From a virus, in the IMG/VR virus record IMGVR_UViG_3300005549_000444, positions 1 through 35,463 of that record: DNA of 35,463 nt. The stretch is one strand, 5' to 3'. The notes beneath the pieces are model-generated. The model ran no database searches, was not told where the DNA came from, and was given only the letters and a program-made list of their open reading frames with translations. The number at the start of each line of letters is the position of its first letter. Position 1 is the first letter of the stretch. Of the stretch, positions 12,542 to 20,397 are shown piece by piece. The position numbers and the translations under genes were made by a program.

Positions 12542-13206
12542 GTCTCCGCGACTACCTGTTCCACGAGGAGCCGGGCATCACGCTCTACTGCGGGGATTGC
12601 CGTGAGGTGTTGCCGCTGCTCGGCTCCGTAGATGCGATGGTGACGGACCCGCCCTATGGCATCGGGTGGCCGCGCGGCACATGGGACGACTCTCCGAGCG
12701 CCTATCCCGCAATGATGCGCTGGCTCGTACATGAGAGCACCCGCTTGGTGCCGGCGGGTTGGGTGTTCATCTTTCAAGCCATGCCTAACATCGGTCGCTT
12801 TCACGAGTGGTTTCCCGAGGGCTGGCGTCTCTTTGCCGCCTGCAAGAACTTCGCGCAGATTCGCCCGACTGGCGTGTGGCATAGTTGGGACCCCGTCGTG
12901 TTTTGGAACAACGGGCCGAACAACGGGCCGAACAGCGGGCATGTGAACCGCGATTATCATGTCGGCAATGTCGCGGGCGTGTTTGGGGACCGCATCGGGC
13001 ATCCATGCCCTCGCCCGTTTGACACAATGAAGCACATCGTACAACTCGCCGCGGCGCCCGGCGGAGTGCTGCTGGACCCATTTACTGGCAGCGGCACAAC
13101 GCTCCATGCGGCGAAGGAGACTGGTCGGCGCGCCATCGGCATCGAGATCGAGCCGAAGTATTGCGAGATCGCGGTCAAGCGGCTGCGGCAGGAAGTGCTG
13201 TGGTAA
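12538..13206 (+). CDS. Beta-class DNA (cytosine-N4 or adenine-N6) methyltransferase
   Basis: 222 aa from the ATG at 12538 (ATGA overlap with the terminase stop). Motif IV TDPPYG (36-41) precedes motif I LDPFTGSGTT (179-188), the beta-class order, with a target-recognition stretch between them (residues 45-165). An N-terminal YCGDCREVLPLL is typical of the group. It transfers a methyl group from SAM to DNA, probably protecting phage DNA from restriction; no cognate nuclease is nearby. A duplicated 12-base unit encodes NNGPNNGPNSG in the recognition region (12907-12939). Coupling to the terminase hints at methylation timed with packaging. Confidence 0.9.
   Translation: MSLRDYLFHEEPGITLYCGDCREVLPLLGSVDAMVTDPPYGIGWPRGTWDDSPSAYPAMMRWLVHESTRLVPAGWVFIFQAMPNIGRFHEWFPEGWRLFAACKNFAQIRPTGVWHSWDPVVFWNNGPNNGPNSGHVNRDYHVGNVAGVFGDRIGHPCPRPFDTMKHIVQLAAAPGGVLLDPFTGSGTTLHAAKETGRRAIGIEIEPKYCEIAVKRLRQEVLW
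12907..12939 (+). repeat. 12-base tandem repeat inside the DNA methyltransferase
   Basis: AACAACGGGCCG occurs twice in direct succession (12907-12918, 12919-12930), followed by a partial third copy (AACAGCGGG). It encodes an NNGP repeat in the variable region between motifs IV and I. Copy number could vary by slippage. Confidence 0.75.
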
Positions 13207-13233
13207 CGCGCTGCTGTGCTACTCTCCCCCCTA

Positions 13234-13653
13234 ATGGGGCCCCGGGCCAATTTCGTGTGCCTGTCCAAGAAGTGCCAGCAGGCCGACGGCGAGGCGCCGC
13301 TCTACGAATTGCCCGTCGCCGCGACCCGCTGCCCGGTGTGCGGCACCACCCGCATCCGCCGCCTGTTCGACGCCGTGAACGTGGGGCGCGGCATGGCCCA
13401 GCACGTCGATCGCCTGGTCGAGCCCGAAGTGACGCGCCAGCGTGAGCGGACGGAGGCGCCGCTCGAGGCCGTGGCCCCTGGCGTGCCGGTGCAGGAGCAG
13501 CTGCAGCTGCGCCGCACCAATACGGGCGCCTCCGCGGCCGGGATGCTCGGCCTGGTCCCCGGCGAAGGGCGGCAGGCGAGCGCGGGGGTCAACGTCCCCC
13601 TGCTCCGCCGCCTGGGCGGCCCGATCCCGACGACCGGGATGGTGGTGCGCTGA
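13234..13653 (+). CDS. Small zinc-ribbon structural-region protein (139 aa)
   Basis: 139 aa from the ATG at 13234; a GTG at 13216 is also in frame but neither has a good ribosome binding site. The N-terminus shows FVCLSKKCQQ and, after about 20 residues, RCPVCGTTRI, a zinc-ribbon pattern. The rest (GVPVQEQLQLRRTNTGASAAG) is low complexity and probably disordered. Similar short zinc-ribbon proteins precede portal genes in many phages. Role unknown. Confidence 0.65.
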   Translation: MGPRANFVCLSKKCQQADGEAPLYELPVAATRCPVCGTTRIRRLFDAVNVGRGMAQHVDRLVEPEVTRQRERTEAPLEAVAPGVPVQEQLQLRRTNTGASAAGMLGLVPGEGRQASAGVNVPLLRRLGGPIPTTGMVVR

Positions 13654-13654
13654 C

Positions 13655-15331
13655 GTGGCGCCCGCGACCGACCGCGACCAGTCGCGCCGCCTGCTCGATC
13701 TGATCGATTCCTGCGCCACCTCGCGCCAGCAGCGCCAGGACAAGTACGGCCGGATGCGCATCTGGTACGAGCGCGGCACCGACCGCGCCGGGATGCCCGC
13801 GCGGTTCAACAAGATCAAGGCCGCCGTGACCCAGCAGGCGTCGTATCTGTACAACCCCGAGGGCACGCGCTTCTCGCTGGGCCTGCCCCCCGCGCACAAG
13901 AAGGCGTGGATGAAGCCGGCCGAGGTGGCGCGCCAGGAATTCACCCGCACGTGGCGCGATATCGGCGCCGACGTGATGTTTGGCGAGTTCGTGAAGATGG
14001 CGGGCGTCTACGGCGCGGGCCTGGTCAAGCTCCTGGCCGAGCCCGAGCACGCCTACTCGCTCAACTGGATTCCCCCGGGCGATTGCGCCGTCCTGCGCGA
14101 GGACGTGCCGTATCTCGACCGCCAGGACGCGCTCGTCCACTGGTACTACCTCACGGTGCCCGAGGTGCGCCTGCTCGTGCGGGGGCTCAAGAACGCCGAC
14201 CAGATCGTCACCTGGGCCGAGGAGCACGCCACCCCCGGCCAGCAGGCGGATCAGTCGTCCAACATGCTCCAGCAGATCATCATCAACACCGCGCAGCCCT
14301 CCCCGCCCATCGGCACGTTCCCCGGCGGCATGACGCCCTGGACGCAGCTGACCGATCTGCGCGCGCAGGTGGCCGAGCCGCTCGTGGAGTGCATCGAGGT
14401 GTGGGAAAAGTCCGACATCAAGATCGACGGCAAGACGCACGTGGATTACTGGGTCTCGACCGTCATCGGCACATGGACCGTGATGGAGCGCCAGAACCCC
14501 GTGCTCCCCGCCGTGGGCGATTTCGAGGCCGAGTTGCCGTTCGTCAAGGTGTGGACCGATCCCGTGCTCGATTACTTCTGGGGCGAGTCGGCCATCGAGA
14601 AGCTCTTGCAGCTGCAAGACTGGCGCGAGCGGCGGATGGGCGAGATCGACGAGCTGTACGGCCTGCAGCTCGATCCGCCGGGCTTCTACTCGGGCCCCGG
14701 CATGATGCCGATGGGCGATGAAAAGAAGTTCACCATGCGCACCCGCGGCGCGCTCGTGCAGGGCGGCCCCCAGTCGAAGATGGACCCGCTCCGGCCGCCC
14801 ATGCCCGACAACCCGTTCGAGTTGATCGACCGGGTGGACGGCATGTTCGACGAGGCCATCCAGATGCCGCCCATCCTGAAGGGCCAGAACGAGCAGGGGG
14901 TGCGCGCCGGCAATCAGCTGGCCGATCTGGCCTCCATCGCCTCCGGGCCCGTGCGCAACAAGGCGCTGATCGTGGAGGACGCCATCGAGGTGCTCGCGAC
15001 GCGCCTGTTTCACCTGATGCAGCGCGATGACCCGACGAAATACGAGACCGACGACGGCCAGGAGTTTCTGCTCGCGCAATTGCCGCGCGGCACCACCGTC
15101 AAGGTGTCCGCGCACACCTCGAGCCCGATCTACGCGCAGGATCTTTCCGACAAGGCCGACCGGCTGCTCAAGGCCGGGGCCATCGACCTGGCCGACTACG
15201 TGGAGATGATCAATCCGCCGCGCGCGGAGGAGCTGATGGAGAAGGCGCGCGTGCTGATGAAGGCCAAGGCCGAGATGGTGGCCAAGAAGTTCCAGATCGA
15301 GGAGAAGAAGGCTGAAAAGAAAGGGCGGTAG
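13655..15331 (+). CDS. Portal protein
   Basis: 558 aa from the GTG at 13655, two bases after the preceding stop; the frame is open further upstream as an artefact of composition. The N-terminal segment TDRDQSRRLLDLIDSCATSR and NKIKAAVTQQASYLYNPEG match the start of podovirus-type portals. Acidic and aromatic clusters in the middle (PFVKVWTDPVLDYFWGESA) and EMINPPRAEELMEKARVLM near the end fit the wing, stem and clip regions. The dodecameric portal forms the DNA entry channel. The gene lies just after terminase and methylase and before the scaffold, as expected. The assignment combines residue pattern, length and synteny. Confidence 0.85.
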   Translation: MAPATDRDQSRRLLDLIDSCATSRQQRQDKYGRMRIWYERGTDRAGMPARFNKIKAAVTQQASYLYNPEGTRFSLGLPPAHKKAWMKPAEVARQEFTRTWRDIGADVMFGEFVKMAGVYGAGLVKLLAEPEHAYSLNWIPPGDCAVLREDVPYLDRQDALVHWYYLTVPEVRLLVRGLKNADQIVTWAEEHATPGQQADQSSNMLQQIIINTAQPSPPIGTFPGGMTPWTQLTDLRAQVAEPLVECIEVWEKSDIKIDGKTHVDYWVSTVIGTWTVMERQNPVLPAVGDFEAELPFVKVWTDPVLDYFWGESAIEKLLQLQDWRERRMGEIDELYGLQLDPPGFYSGPGMMPMGDEKKFTMRTRGALVQGGPQSKMDPLRPPMPDNPFELIDRVDGMFDEAIQMPPILKGQNEQGVRAGNQLADLASIASGPVRNKALIVEDAIEVLATRLFHLMQRDDPTKYETDDGQEFLLAQLPRGTTVKVSAHTSSPIYAQDLSDKADRLLKAGAIDLADYVEMINPPRAEELMEKARVLMKAKAEMVAKKFQIEEKKAEKKGR

Positions 15332-15479
15332 GCCCCGGACCTGGTCGCACCACTACGCGACCGGGCGCTGCACGGTCCGCAACGATCAGGGCCGCCGGTG
15401 CGGGCGCCCCCGGGGCCATCCCGGACTGCACCTCTGCCACCGCGACCTGAGTTCGGCGACCCTCGTCTCGCGCTGGTAG
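15312..15479 (+). CDS. Possible 55-aa zinc-binding ORF overlapping the portal 3' end
   Basis: A frame with convincing composition (GRPRTWSHHYATGRC, then RRCGRPRGHPGLHLCHRD) runs from the end of the portal gene to TAG at 15477-15479. The repeated Cys and His are typical of small zinc-binding phage proteins. No ATG, GTG or TTG is present in frame after the upstream stop; the only candidate start is CTG at 15312, or entry by +1 frameshift near AAAAGAAAG at the portal end. Treat as tentative. Confidence 0.35.
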   Translation: MKRKGGRPRTWSHHYATGRCTVRNDQGRRCGRPRGHPGLHLCHRDLSSATLVSRW

Positions 15480-15503
15480 CCCCCACCGGTAGGCGGTATT
15501 TTC

Positions 15504-15534
15504 TTGACACCCCAAGATGTGGTATGCGTATGCT
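15504..15534 (+). promoter_or_regulatory. Candidate promoter for the head-gene operon
   Basis: TTGACA (15504-15509) and TATGCT (15529-15534), with a 19-base spacer, in a locally AT-richer stretch (GGTATTTTCTTGACA) after the portal gene. The spacer is on the long side. The CTTGAC core is shared with the other promoters of the window. The predicted start near 15541 is close to the ATG at 15543. Confidence 0.5.
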
Positions 15535-15542
15535 CCCCCCCG

Positions 15543-15656
15543 ATGCCTACCTTATCTGCGGTCGCACCGTGGAGCCGCGCGTGTGCGGTCAGAGAGGAGT
15601 CCACGCCATGGCCCGTCGGGGTCGTCGGGGTCGTCGGGGTCGTCGGTAGTCGCTGA
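15543..15656 (+). CDS. Possible 37-aa ORF coupled to the next gene
   Basis: Begins at ATG 15543 near the predicted transcription start and ends TGA 15654-15656, where TGATG couples it to the 117-aa gene. The C-terminus is a Val/Gly repeat (VGVVGVVGVVG) encoded by the same 9-base repeat that encodes Arg/Gly in another frame. It competes with the 13-aa ORF at 15608, and either may be the real leader peptide. Confidence 0.3.
   Translation: MPTLSAVAPWSRACAVREESTPWPVGVVGVVGVVGSR
15608..15649 (+). CDS. 13-aa arginine-glycine peptide (possible leader peptide)
   Basis: ATG at 15608 with a strong ribosome binding site (AGAGGAG, 15593-15599; 8-base spacing). The product is MARRGRRGRRGRR. It ends 6 bases before the next gene start, so it could set ribosomes for the 117-aa gene, which has no ribosome binding site of its own. 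A real short peptide or a translational enhancer; not provable by eye. Confidence 0.35.
   Translation: MARRGRRGRRGRR
15614..15646 (+). repeat. 9-base tandem repeat CGTCGGGGT (3.7 copies)
   Basis: CGTCGGGGT at 15614-15622, 15623-15631, 15632-15640 and a partial copy to 15646. It overlaps two small ORFs in different frames (RRG repeat and VGV repeat) in the leader of the head-gene operon. No CRISPR-like spacers are present. Confidence 0.85.
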
Positions 15657-16009
15657 TGCCGGAGCTGCCTCCAGGAATGGCGCCGTCAGCGCCCGCGCCG
15701 CACGCGCAGGCGCCAGCCGCTCCGTCCGGTCCGGTCTCCGGGGCCGGCGGACGGGGCCAAGCTTTGCTCCGCGCCCTTGCGGCTCGCAAGGTGCTGGAGA
15801 TGGCGGCGCCGGCCCTGGGGGTGGGCACCCCGGAGGGCAAGGCCGTGTACGACGCGATCAAGTCGCTCGCCAAGATCGACATCCAAGCCTCGCCGGGGCT
15901 CACGCAGACCGAGGGGCAATCCATCCAAGAGGCCGTCCGCCCCGTGCAGACCGCGGGGCCGCAAGCCATGGGCGGGCCGATGCCAGGGCCCGGCTCGCAA
16001 CCCGGGTAA
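15656..16009 (+). CDS. Hypothetical head-region protein (117 aa)
   Basis: 117 aa from the ATG at 15656. The first 35 residues are Pro/Ala-rich and probably disordered; residues about 38-75 form a helical segment (QALLRALAARKVLEMAAPAL); the tail is again Pro/Gly-rich. It lies between the portal and scaffold genes. It may be a head-assembly accessory; no family recognised. Confidence 0.65.
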   Translation: MPELPPGMAPSAPAPHAQAPAAPSGPVSGAGGRGQALLRALAARKVLEMAAPALGVGTPEGKAVYDAIKSLAKIDIQASPGLTQTEGQSIQEAVRPVQTAGPQAMGGPMPGPGSQPG

Positions 16010-16020
16010 AGGAGACCACC

Positions 16021-16224
16021 ATGCCGAGCAACTGGGCCCCGAAGGCGTATCCGTTCCGCGACCCCCGCAGCGGCAAGCAGCAGGTGGGCCGCATCGTCAA
16101 CCCGCCCCGCGCGCTCAAGCTCGGCGGCAAGGGCGAGTCCCGCATCTGGGACCAGAACGGCGGGCGCACCACCGGGCCGAGCGGCAAGGGCCCCGTGTCC
16201 GACCGGGGGCGGGGGAGGAAGTAG
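16021..16224 (+). CDS. Small basic protein (67 aa)
   Basis: 67 aa with AAAGGAG (16008-16014) ahead of the ATG. The composition is Gly, Arg, Lys and Pro rich (MPSNWAPKAYPFRDPRSGKQ, then KLGGKGESRIWDQNGGRTTG), as in small DNA-associated or minor capsid proteins. It stands directly before the scaffold gene. Function unknown. Confidence 0.62.
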   Translation: MPSNWAPKAYPFRDPRSGKQQVGRIVNPPRALKLGGKGESRIWDQNGGRTTGPSGKGPVSDRGRGRK

Positions 16225-16749
16225 ATGGCCGAGCCCGAGATCGACCCCCAGTGGCAGCCGGTGCTGCAGAAGTCGAAGCTCCTGGATGAGCTGTACCAGG
16301 ACCCCAAGACCCGCGACGAGACGCTGCGGCTGATCAAGGCCAAGTACCCCGACGTGCGCATCCCGGAGATCGAGGTGCAGGACCGGGTGAGCCAGATCGA
16401 GGACAAGTGGGAGAAGCGGTACGAGGCGCGCGAGAAGGTGTGGCAGGAGCGCGAGGCCAAGCAGAGCCGCGCCGAGGCCATCGAGGCCATGACCGCCAAG
16501 GGCGTCGCCCCCGCCGAGGTCGAGGCGGTCGAGAAGCTCATGGTGGAGGGCAAGATCGGCGACCCCGCCGTCGCCGCCGAGGTGTTCGTGACCCGCCGGG
16601 CCGCTGCGGCCCCCCGGGGCGCGCCGCAGTCGTTCACCTTCGACATGCCGAACCAGAAGGAACTGTTCGGCACCCCGAGCCAGCGCAAGAACTGGGCCCG
16701 GCGCGAGGCGGCGCGGGTGCTCGATGAAGTCCGGCAGGGGGGGAGGTAG
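16225..16749 (+). CDS. Probable scaffolding protein
   Basis: 174 aa; GGGGGAGGAAG precedes the ATG. Highly charged, Glu/Lys/Ala-rich and mostly helical (residues 50-85 QDRVSQIEDKWEKRYEAREK through REAKQSRAEAIEA, 87-115 AKGVAPAEVEAVEKLM), with a final basic segment (RKNWARREAARVLDE). This is the signature of a scaffold that guides coat assembly, with the C-terminal basic helix likely contacting the coat. It lies between portal and coat genes. Function from composition and synteny. Confidence 0.68.
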   Translation: MAEPEIDPQWQPVLQKSKLLDELYQDPKTRDETLRLIKAKYPDVRIPEIEVQDRVSQIEDKWEKRYEAREKVWQEREAKQSRAEAIEAMTAKGVAPAEVEAVEKLMVEGKIGDPAVAAEVFVTRRAAAAPRGAPQSFTFDMPNQKELFGTPSQRKNWARREAARVLDEVRQGGR

Positions 16750-16752
16750 TCC

Positions 16753-17091
16753 ATGGCCGTCAAGATCAGCACCTTCGCCACGGCGACCTACGGGACCGCC
16801 GGCTCGGCCTTCGGCTCCATCATCACCCTCAACGTCAACCCGATCAACGGCAAGACGTTGAACGCGACCAACTACCCGATCCTGGCCGGGCAGCTCCCCG
16901 CGCTCGCCTGGCTCACCATCCCGGCGGGCACGGCGCTCGAGTTCACCCCCGACGGCGGCACCACGTGGATCCAGGCCCTCGCGGGCTTGGGCTCGGGCGT
17001 CTGGTACGTGGACGGGTTCACCAGCCGCATCCAGGGCGGCGCGGCGGGCGTGGTCAATGCCACGTTCATCGCCATCAAGGCGGAAAGTTAG
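16753..17091 (+). CDS. Probable head decoration or minor capsid protein
   Basis: 112 aa; GGGGGGAGG precedes the ATG. It is beta-rich with Gly/Ala/Thr-heavy strands (TATYGTAGSAFGSIITLNVN, GTALEFTPDGGTTWIQALAG), typical of decoration proteins, and lies directly before the coat gene. Alternatives are a small structural protein of another kind. No charged coiled coil, so a second scaffold is unlikely. Confidence 0.6.
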   Translation: MAVKISTFATATYGTAGSAFGSIITLNVNPINGKTLNATNYPILAGQLPALAWLTIPAGTALEFTPDGGTTWIQALAGLGSGVWYVDGFTSRIQGGAAGVVNATFIAIKAES

Positions 17092-17104
17092 GAGGCGATA
17101 AGCG

Positions 17105-18139
17105 ATGCCTATCGGCGGCGGATTCCTTCCCCCTTCCGGCTCAGTCCTGACCGAGTTGTCGGCGGTCACCCGGCGTGCGTTCATCCCCAAGGTGATCGTG
17201 CAGCTGTACCAGAGCACGCCCACGCTCTCGGCCTTCCTGGCCGCCGCCGAGCCCATCAGCGCCGGCGTCAGCCCCATCACGGTGCCGCTGCAGAACACCG
17301 CGATGACCACGACCAGCACCACGGACTACTCGGGGAGCTTCACCGCGCCCCAGCTGCAGACGGGCCTCACCAACGCGGAGTTCACGATGGCCGCGATGGT
17401 GACGCCGATCCCCTACTACGTCATGGAGGGGCTGGCCCAGATCGACGCGGCCGTGATCCCGCTGATCGAGGCCCGCATGAATGACGCGGGCAACAGCATG
17501 GCCGACTACCTGAACACCCGGCTCTGGGCCGCGCAGTCGGCCAACACCGCCAACGACATCTTCTCCATCGCCGACATCATCTCCACCACGAACCCCTCCC
17601 AGGCCAACTACGGCAACATCACGCGCGTGGGCAACACGTTCTGGCAGGGCAACGTCAAGACGGCGACCACGCTCGGCTCCACCGCCATCACCCGCGCCAA
17701 CATGGTCACCGCCATCACCTCGGCCACCAAGGCGAGCGGCGGCGAGATGCCGTCCTTCGGCATCATGGGCCCCGGCACGTGGGCCGCGCTCAGCCAGGAC
17801 TACATCGGGAGCGAGCGGTACAACATCACCCCCGAGCGCGCGTTCAGCGACACCGAGGACGGCGCCCGCGCCGCCTTCACCGCGCTCGCGGTCTCGGGCG
17901 TGCCCATCTACATGGATCTCGCGGCGAGCGAGAACCAGGTCGTGTTCTTCAATTCGTCGTACATCGGCTTCAAGATCCACAGCGATGCGGCCTTCGCGCT
18001 CGCCGGGCCCGAGAGCCTGCTGCCGAACATGCAGCTGGCGTACCTCCTCGTGCTCGTGACCCTGCTGCAGCTGGTCTGCACGAAGCCGAAGGCGCAGACC
18101 CTGGTGACCGGCTACTCGGGCGCGTTGACCGGCGTCTAA
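17105..18139 (+). CDS. Major capsid protein
   Basis: 344 aa; AGGAGGCGATAAGCG precedes the ATG, the strongest ribosome binding site in the region, as expected for the most abundant virion protein. The layout is HK97-like: an N-terminal helix (SVLTELSAVTRRAFIPKVIV), the long E-loop-like strands around residues 60-100, an A/P domain rich in Thr, Ser and Asn, and a hydrophobic C-terminal stretch (LQLAYLLVLVTLLQLVCT region). It follows scaffold and decoration genes and precedes a terminator and the head-tail adaptor. Family recognised from context and fold pattern. Confidence 0.85.
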   Translation: MPIGGGFLPPSGSVLTELSAVTRRAFIPKVIVQLYQSTPTLSAFLAAAEPISAGVSPITVPLQNTAMTTTSTTDYSGSFTAPQLQTGLTNAEFTMAAMVTPIPYYVMEGLAQIDAAVIPLIEARMNDAGNSMADYLNTRLWAAQSANTANDIFSIADIISTTNPSQANYGNITRVGNTFWQGNVKTATTLGSTAITRANMVTAITSATKASGGEMPSFGIMGPGTWAALSQDYIGSERYNITPERAFSDTEDGARAAFTALAVSGVPIYMDLAASENQVVFFNSSYIGFKIHSDAAFALAGPESLLPNMQLAYLLVLVTLLQLVCTKPKAQTLVTGYSGALTGV

Positions 18140-18161
18140 TCGACCCACGCGAACGCACACG

Positions 18162-18200
18162 AAGGGGCCGTGAGCCACCGGGCTCCGGCCCTTTGTGTTT
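18162..18200 (+). terminator. Rho-independent terminator after the capsid gene
   Basis: A 13-pair stem with two single-base bulges (left arm AAGGGGCCGTGAGCC at 18162-18176, right arm GGCTCCGGCCCTT at 18181-18193) with a 4-base loop, followed by TTTGTGTTT (18192-18200). It sits between the capsid gene and the adaptor gene and would limit transcription of the tail genes. Confidence 0.72.
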
Positions 18201-18212
18201 CAGGGGGAGCGG

Positions 18213-18851
18213 GTGGCGTCACTGAGCGATTACCTGGCCGAGGTGGAGCGGTACCTGCACGATTCGACCAATTCGTACTGGTCCGAGTCGGACTTGACCG
18301 CGTACATCAACAAGGCGATCAAGCAGCGCGACCGCGATACGGGCATGAACCGCGAGATCACCACGTTCACCCTCACGACGGGCACCAACGTCTACCAGGT
18401 GGCGAGCGTCAACGCCAACGCCTTCGACGTGTTCAGCATCATCCTCAACTACTCGAACGTGCGCCAGCTCCTGAGCCAATTGCCCTACACCCTGCTCACC
18501 TCGCAGGTGCAGGGGATCAACCTCTACAACCAGGTCTCGCTGGCCTACGCCAAGTACGGGGCGGGGGCCATCTATTTCGCGCCCGCCCCGAATCAGGCGT
18601 ACGTGACCGAGTGGGATTGCCTGGTGGCCTCGCCCGATCTGGTCAACGCCACGGACGCGGACCCCTTGCCCGCGCCGTGGACGGATCCGGTGCCGTTTCT
18701 CGCGTGCAGCTTCGCCAAGATCCAGATCCAGCAGTACGACGAGGCCGAGCGGTTCAAGGGGCTCTACCGGGACCGCCTGGACGAGGTGATGGCCAATAGC
18801 CGCAGCAGCAGCATGCCCTACCCCTACTACGGCTTCTCCGGATGGCGCTAA
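18213..18851 (+). CDS. Head-tail adaptor (P22 gp4-like)
   Basis: 212 aa from the GTG at 18213, close behind GGGGGAGC; a GTG at 18195 is in frame but overlaps the terminator tail. It starts with a helical pair (SLSDYLAEVERYLHD, YWSESDLTAYINKAIKQRDR) and has the strands TTGTNVYQVASV and the motif YFAPAPNQAYVTEWDC found in podovirus adaptor/connector proteins. It presumably seats under the portal and joins the tail. Position after coat supports this. Confidence 0.72.
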   Translation: MASLSDYLAEVERYLHDSTNSYWSESDLTAYINKAIKQRDRDTGMNREITTFTLTTGTNVYQVASVNANAFDVFSIILNYSNVRQLLSQLPYTLLTSQVQGINLYNQVSLAYAKYGAGAIYFAPAPNQAYVTEWDCLVASPDLVNATDADPLPAPWTDPVPFLACSFAKIQIQQYDEAERFKGLYRDRLDEVMANSRSSSMPYPYYGFSGWR

Positions 18852-20396
18852 ATGCGCGGGCAGCCGCCCGGCAAGCCTGGCGGAGGCGGGGACGATTCCG
18901 CCCAAACCATCCAGTTCCGCAAGTTCTCGGGCATGAACCAGACGGACGCCCGGACCGCGATCAAGGACGAGCTGTCGGGCGACGCCACCGAGTTCTTCTG
19001 GATGGAAAACGCCATGCCCATCGGCTCGGGCAACGTGCGCATCCTGCCCAACGTGGGCTCCACCATGTCGGCGGTCGCCGCGGGCGTCGCCACCATGTGG
19101 GGCTTCTCGCTCAACCGCGGCGGCGGCCCCTTGCCGGTCATCATCACGGTGAATACCGACGGCTCCATGACGACGGTGGACCCCGTCACGGGCTCGCAGG
19201 TGCTGTCCGCGGCGGCGGGCACGGTCACGACCAGCGCCCGCCTCACCATCTGGAAGGACACGCCCGTCCTGGTGGCCGATCCCACCAAGGGGTACTTCTA
19301 CAACACCGGCACCGCCACCTTCGTGGCCGGCTCCACCGTGTTTGCCACCGATGTGGCCGTGTTCGAGGGGCGCGCCTGGCTCACCACGGCCTCGCGCACC
19401 ATTGCCTTCACCGCGCCCGACACGTACAACGACTTCACGGGGGCCAGCGGGGCGGGCACGGCCACGGTCACGGACAGCGCGTTCCCGGGCAAGATCTACC
19501 GGCTGCTGTCGGCGCTCGAGCAGCTCTGGATCGTGGGCGCGGGGGCGGTGGACGCGATCAGCAACGTGGCGACGACGGGCGGCGTGACCACGTTCAGCAT
19601 CACGAACATCGTGACCAATGTGGGGTCGCCGCACCCCTCCAGCGTGACCTCCTTCTTTCGTACCTTCTTGTTTCTCAATCAGTACGGCGTGTATGCCATC
19701 GTGGGGGCGACGCCGCAGAAGCTCTCGGACAAGCTCGACGGGCTCTGGCCGATCTTGTCGCACCCGGCCGACGTGCCGGCGGCCACCACGACGATCTTCG
19801 ACGTATTCCTCTGGTGCGCGCTGATCAACCTGGTGGACCCGTTTGGGCGCGGCACGATCCCCATCCTGCTCTGCTTCAGCCAGGGCAAGTGGTTCATCGC
19901 CCGGCAGGGGACACTCACGTGGATCACCCCGGTGATCTCGAGCCTGGGCGATCCCCAGGTGTGGGGCACGGACGGCACCAACATCTTCCAGCTGTTCGCG
20001 GACGCCAGCGCGCCCATCGCCTATCGGATCATGTCCAAGCTGTTCGACTTCGGCTCCGGCGTGCAGTACAAGCAATGGCTGCGCGTCGGCTTCGAGTTCA
20101 ACTCCTCCTCCGCGGTCAGCGCGACGCTCACCGCGGAGAACGAGCGGAACAGCAGCGCGGCGACCATTCCGCTGTCCTCGGCCAACATCATCAGTTTCGT
20201 CGGGGCCGGCCCCATCGTGTTCGTCGGCACGGGGCCGCTCACCTTCGTGGCGGCGGGGCTGCAGCTCGTGCGGCAGCAGATGCCGGGCGGGCTCCTGGGG
20301 CGCTATCTGGCGCTCGATTTGACCGGCACGTCGTCTCCGTACATTATGAGCGCGATCCAGATGCAGATTAAGCCCGAGGGCAAGGAGTGGAACTAG
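18852..20396 (+). CDS. Tail stabilisation protein (P22 gp10-like)
   Basis: 514 aa, starting at the ATG right after the adaptor stop. The N-terminus has SAQTIQFRKFSGMNQTDART, then beta-rich repeats across 50-400, for example VATMWGFSLNRGGGPLPVI, AGTVTTSARLTIWKDTPVLV, and VTSFFRTFLFLNQYGVYAIV, consistent with a propeller-like tail stabilisation protein that closes the portal vestibule. Length (about 470-520) and synteny match. It is probably a component of the short tail. A generic beta-rich tail protein is the alternative. Confidence 0.72.
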   Translation: MRGQPPGKPGGGGDDSAQTIQFRKFSGMNQTDARTAIKDELSGDATEFFWMENAMPIGSGNVRILPNVGSTMSAVAAGVATMWGFSLNRGGGPLPVIITVNTDGSMTTVDPVTGSQVLSAAAGTVTTSARLTIWKDTPVLVADPTKGYFYNTGTATFVAGSTVFATDVAVFEGRAWLTTASRTIAFTAPDTYNDFTGASGAGTATVTDSAFPGKIYRLLSALEQLWIVGAGAVDAISNVATTGGVTTFSITNIVTNVGSPHPSSVTSFFRTFLFLNQYGVYAIVGATPQKLSDKLDGLWPILSHPADVPAATTTIFDVFLWCALINLVDPFGRGTIPILLCFSQGKWFIARQGTLTWITPVISSLGDPQVWGTDGTNIFQLFADASAPIAYRIMSKLFDFGSGVQYKQWLRVGFEFNSSSAVSATLTAENERNSSAATIPLSSANIISFVGAGPIVFVGTGPLTFVAAGLQLVRQQMPGGLLGRYLALDLTGTSSPYIMSAIQMQIKPEGKEWN

Positions 20397-20397
20397 C

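Noticed and set aside
13589-15115. A 508-codon minus-strand frame opposite the portal gene
   Set aside because: Composition is that of the complementary strand of the portal; no start site or motif supports it.
15614-15646. The 9-base repeat as a possible CRISPR array
   Set aside because: Units are contiguous without spacers, and are only 9 bases long.
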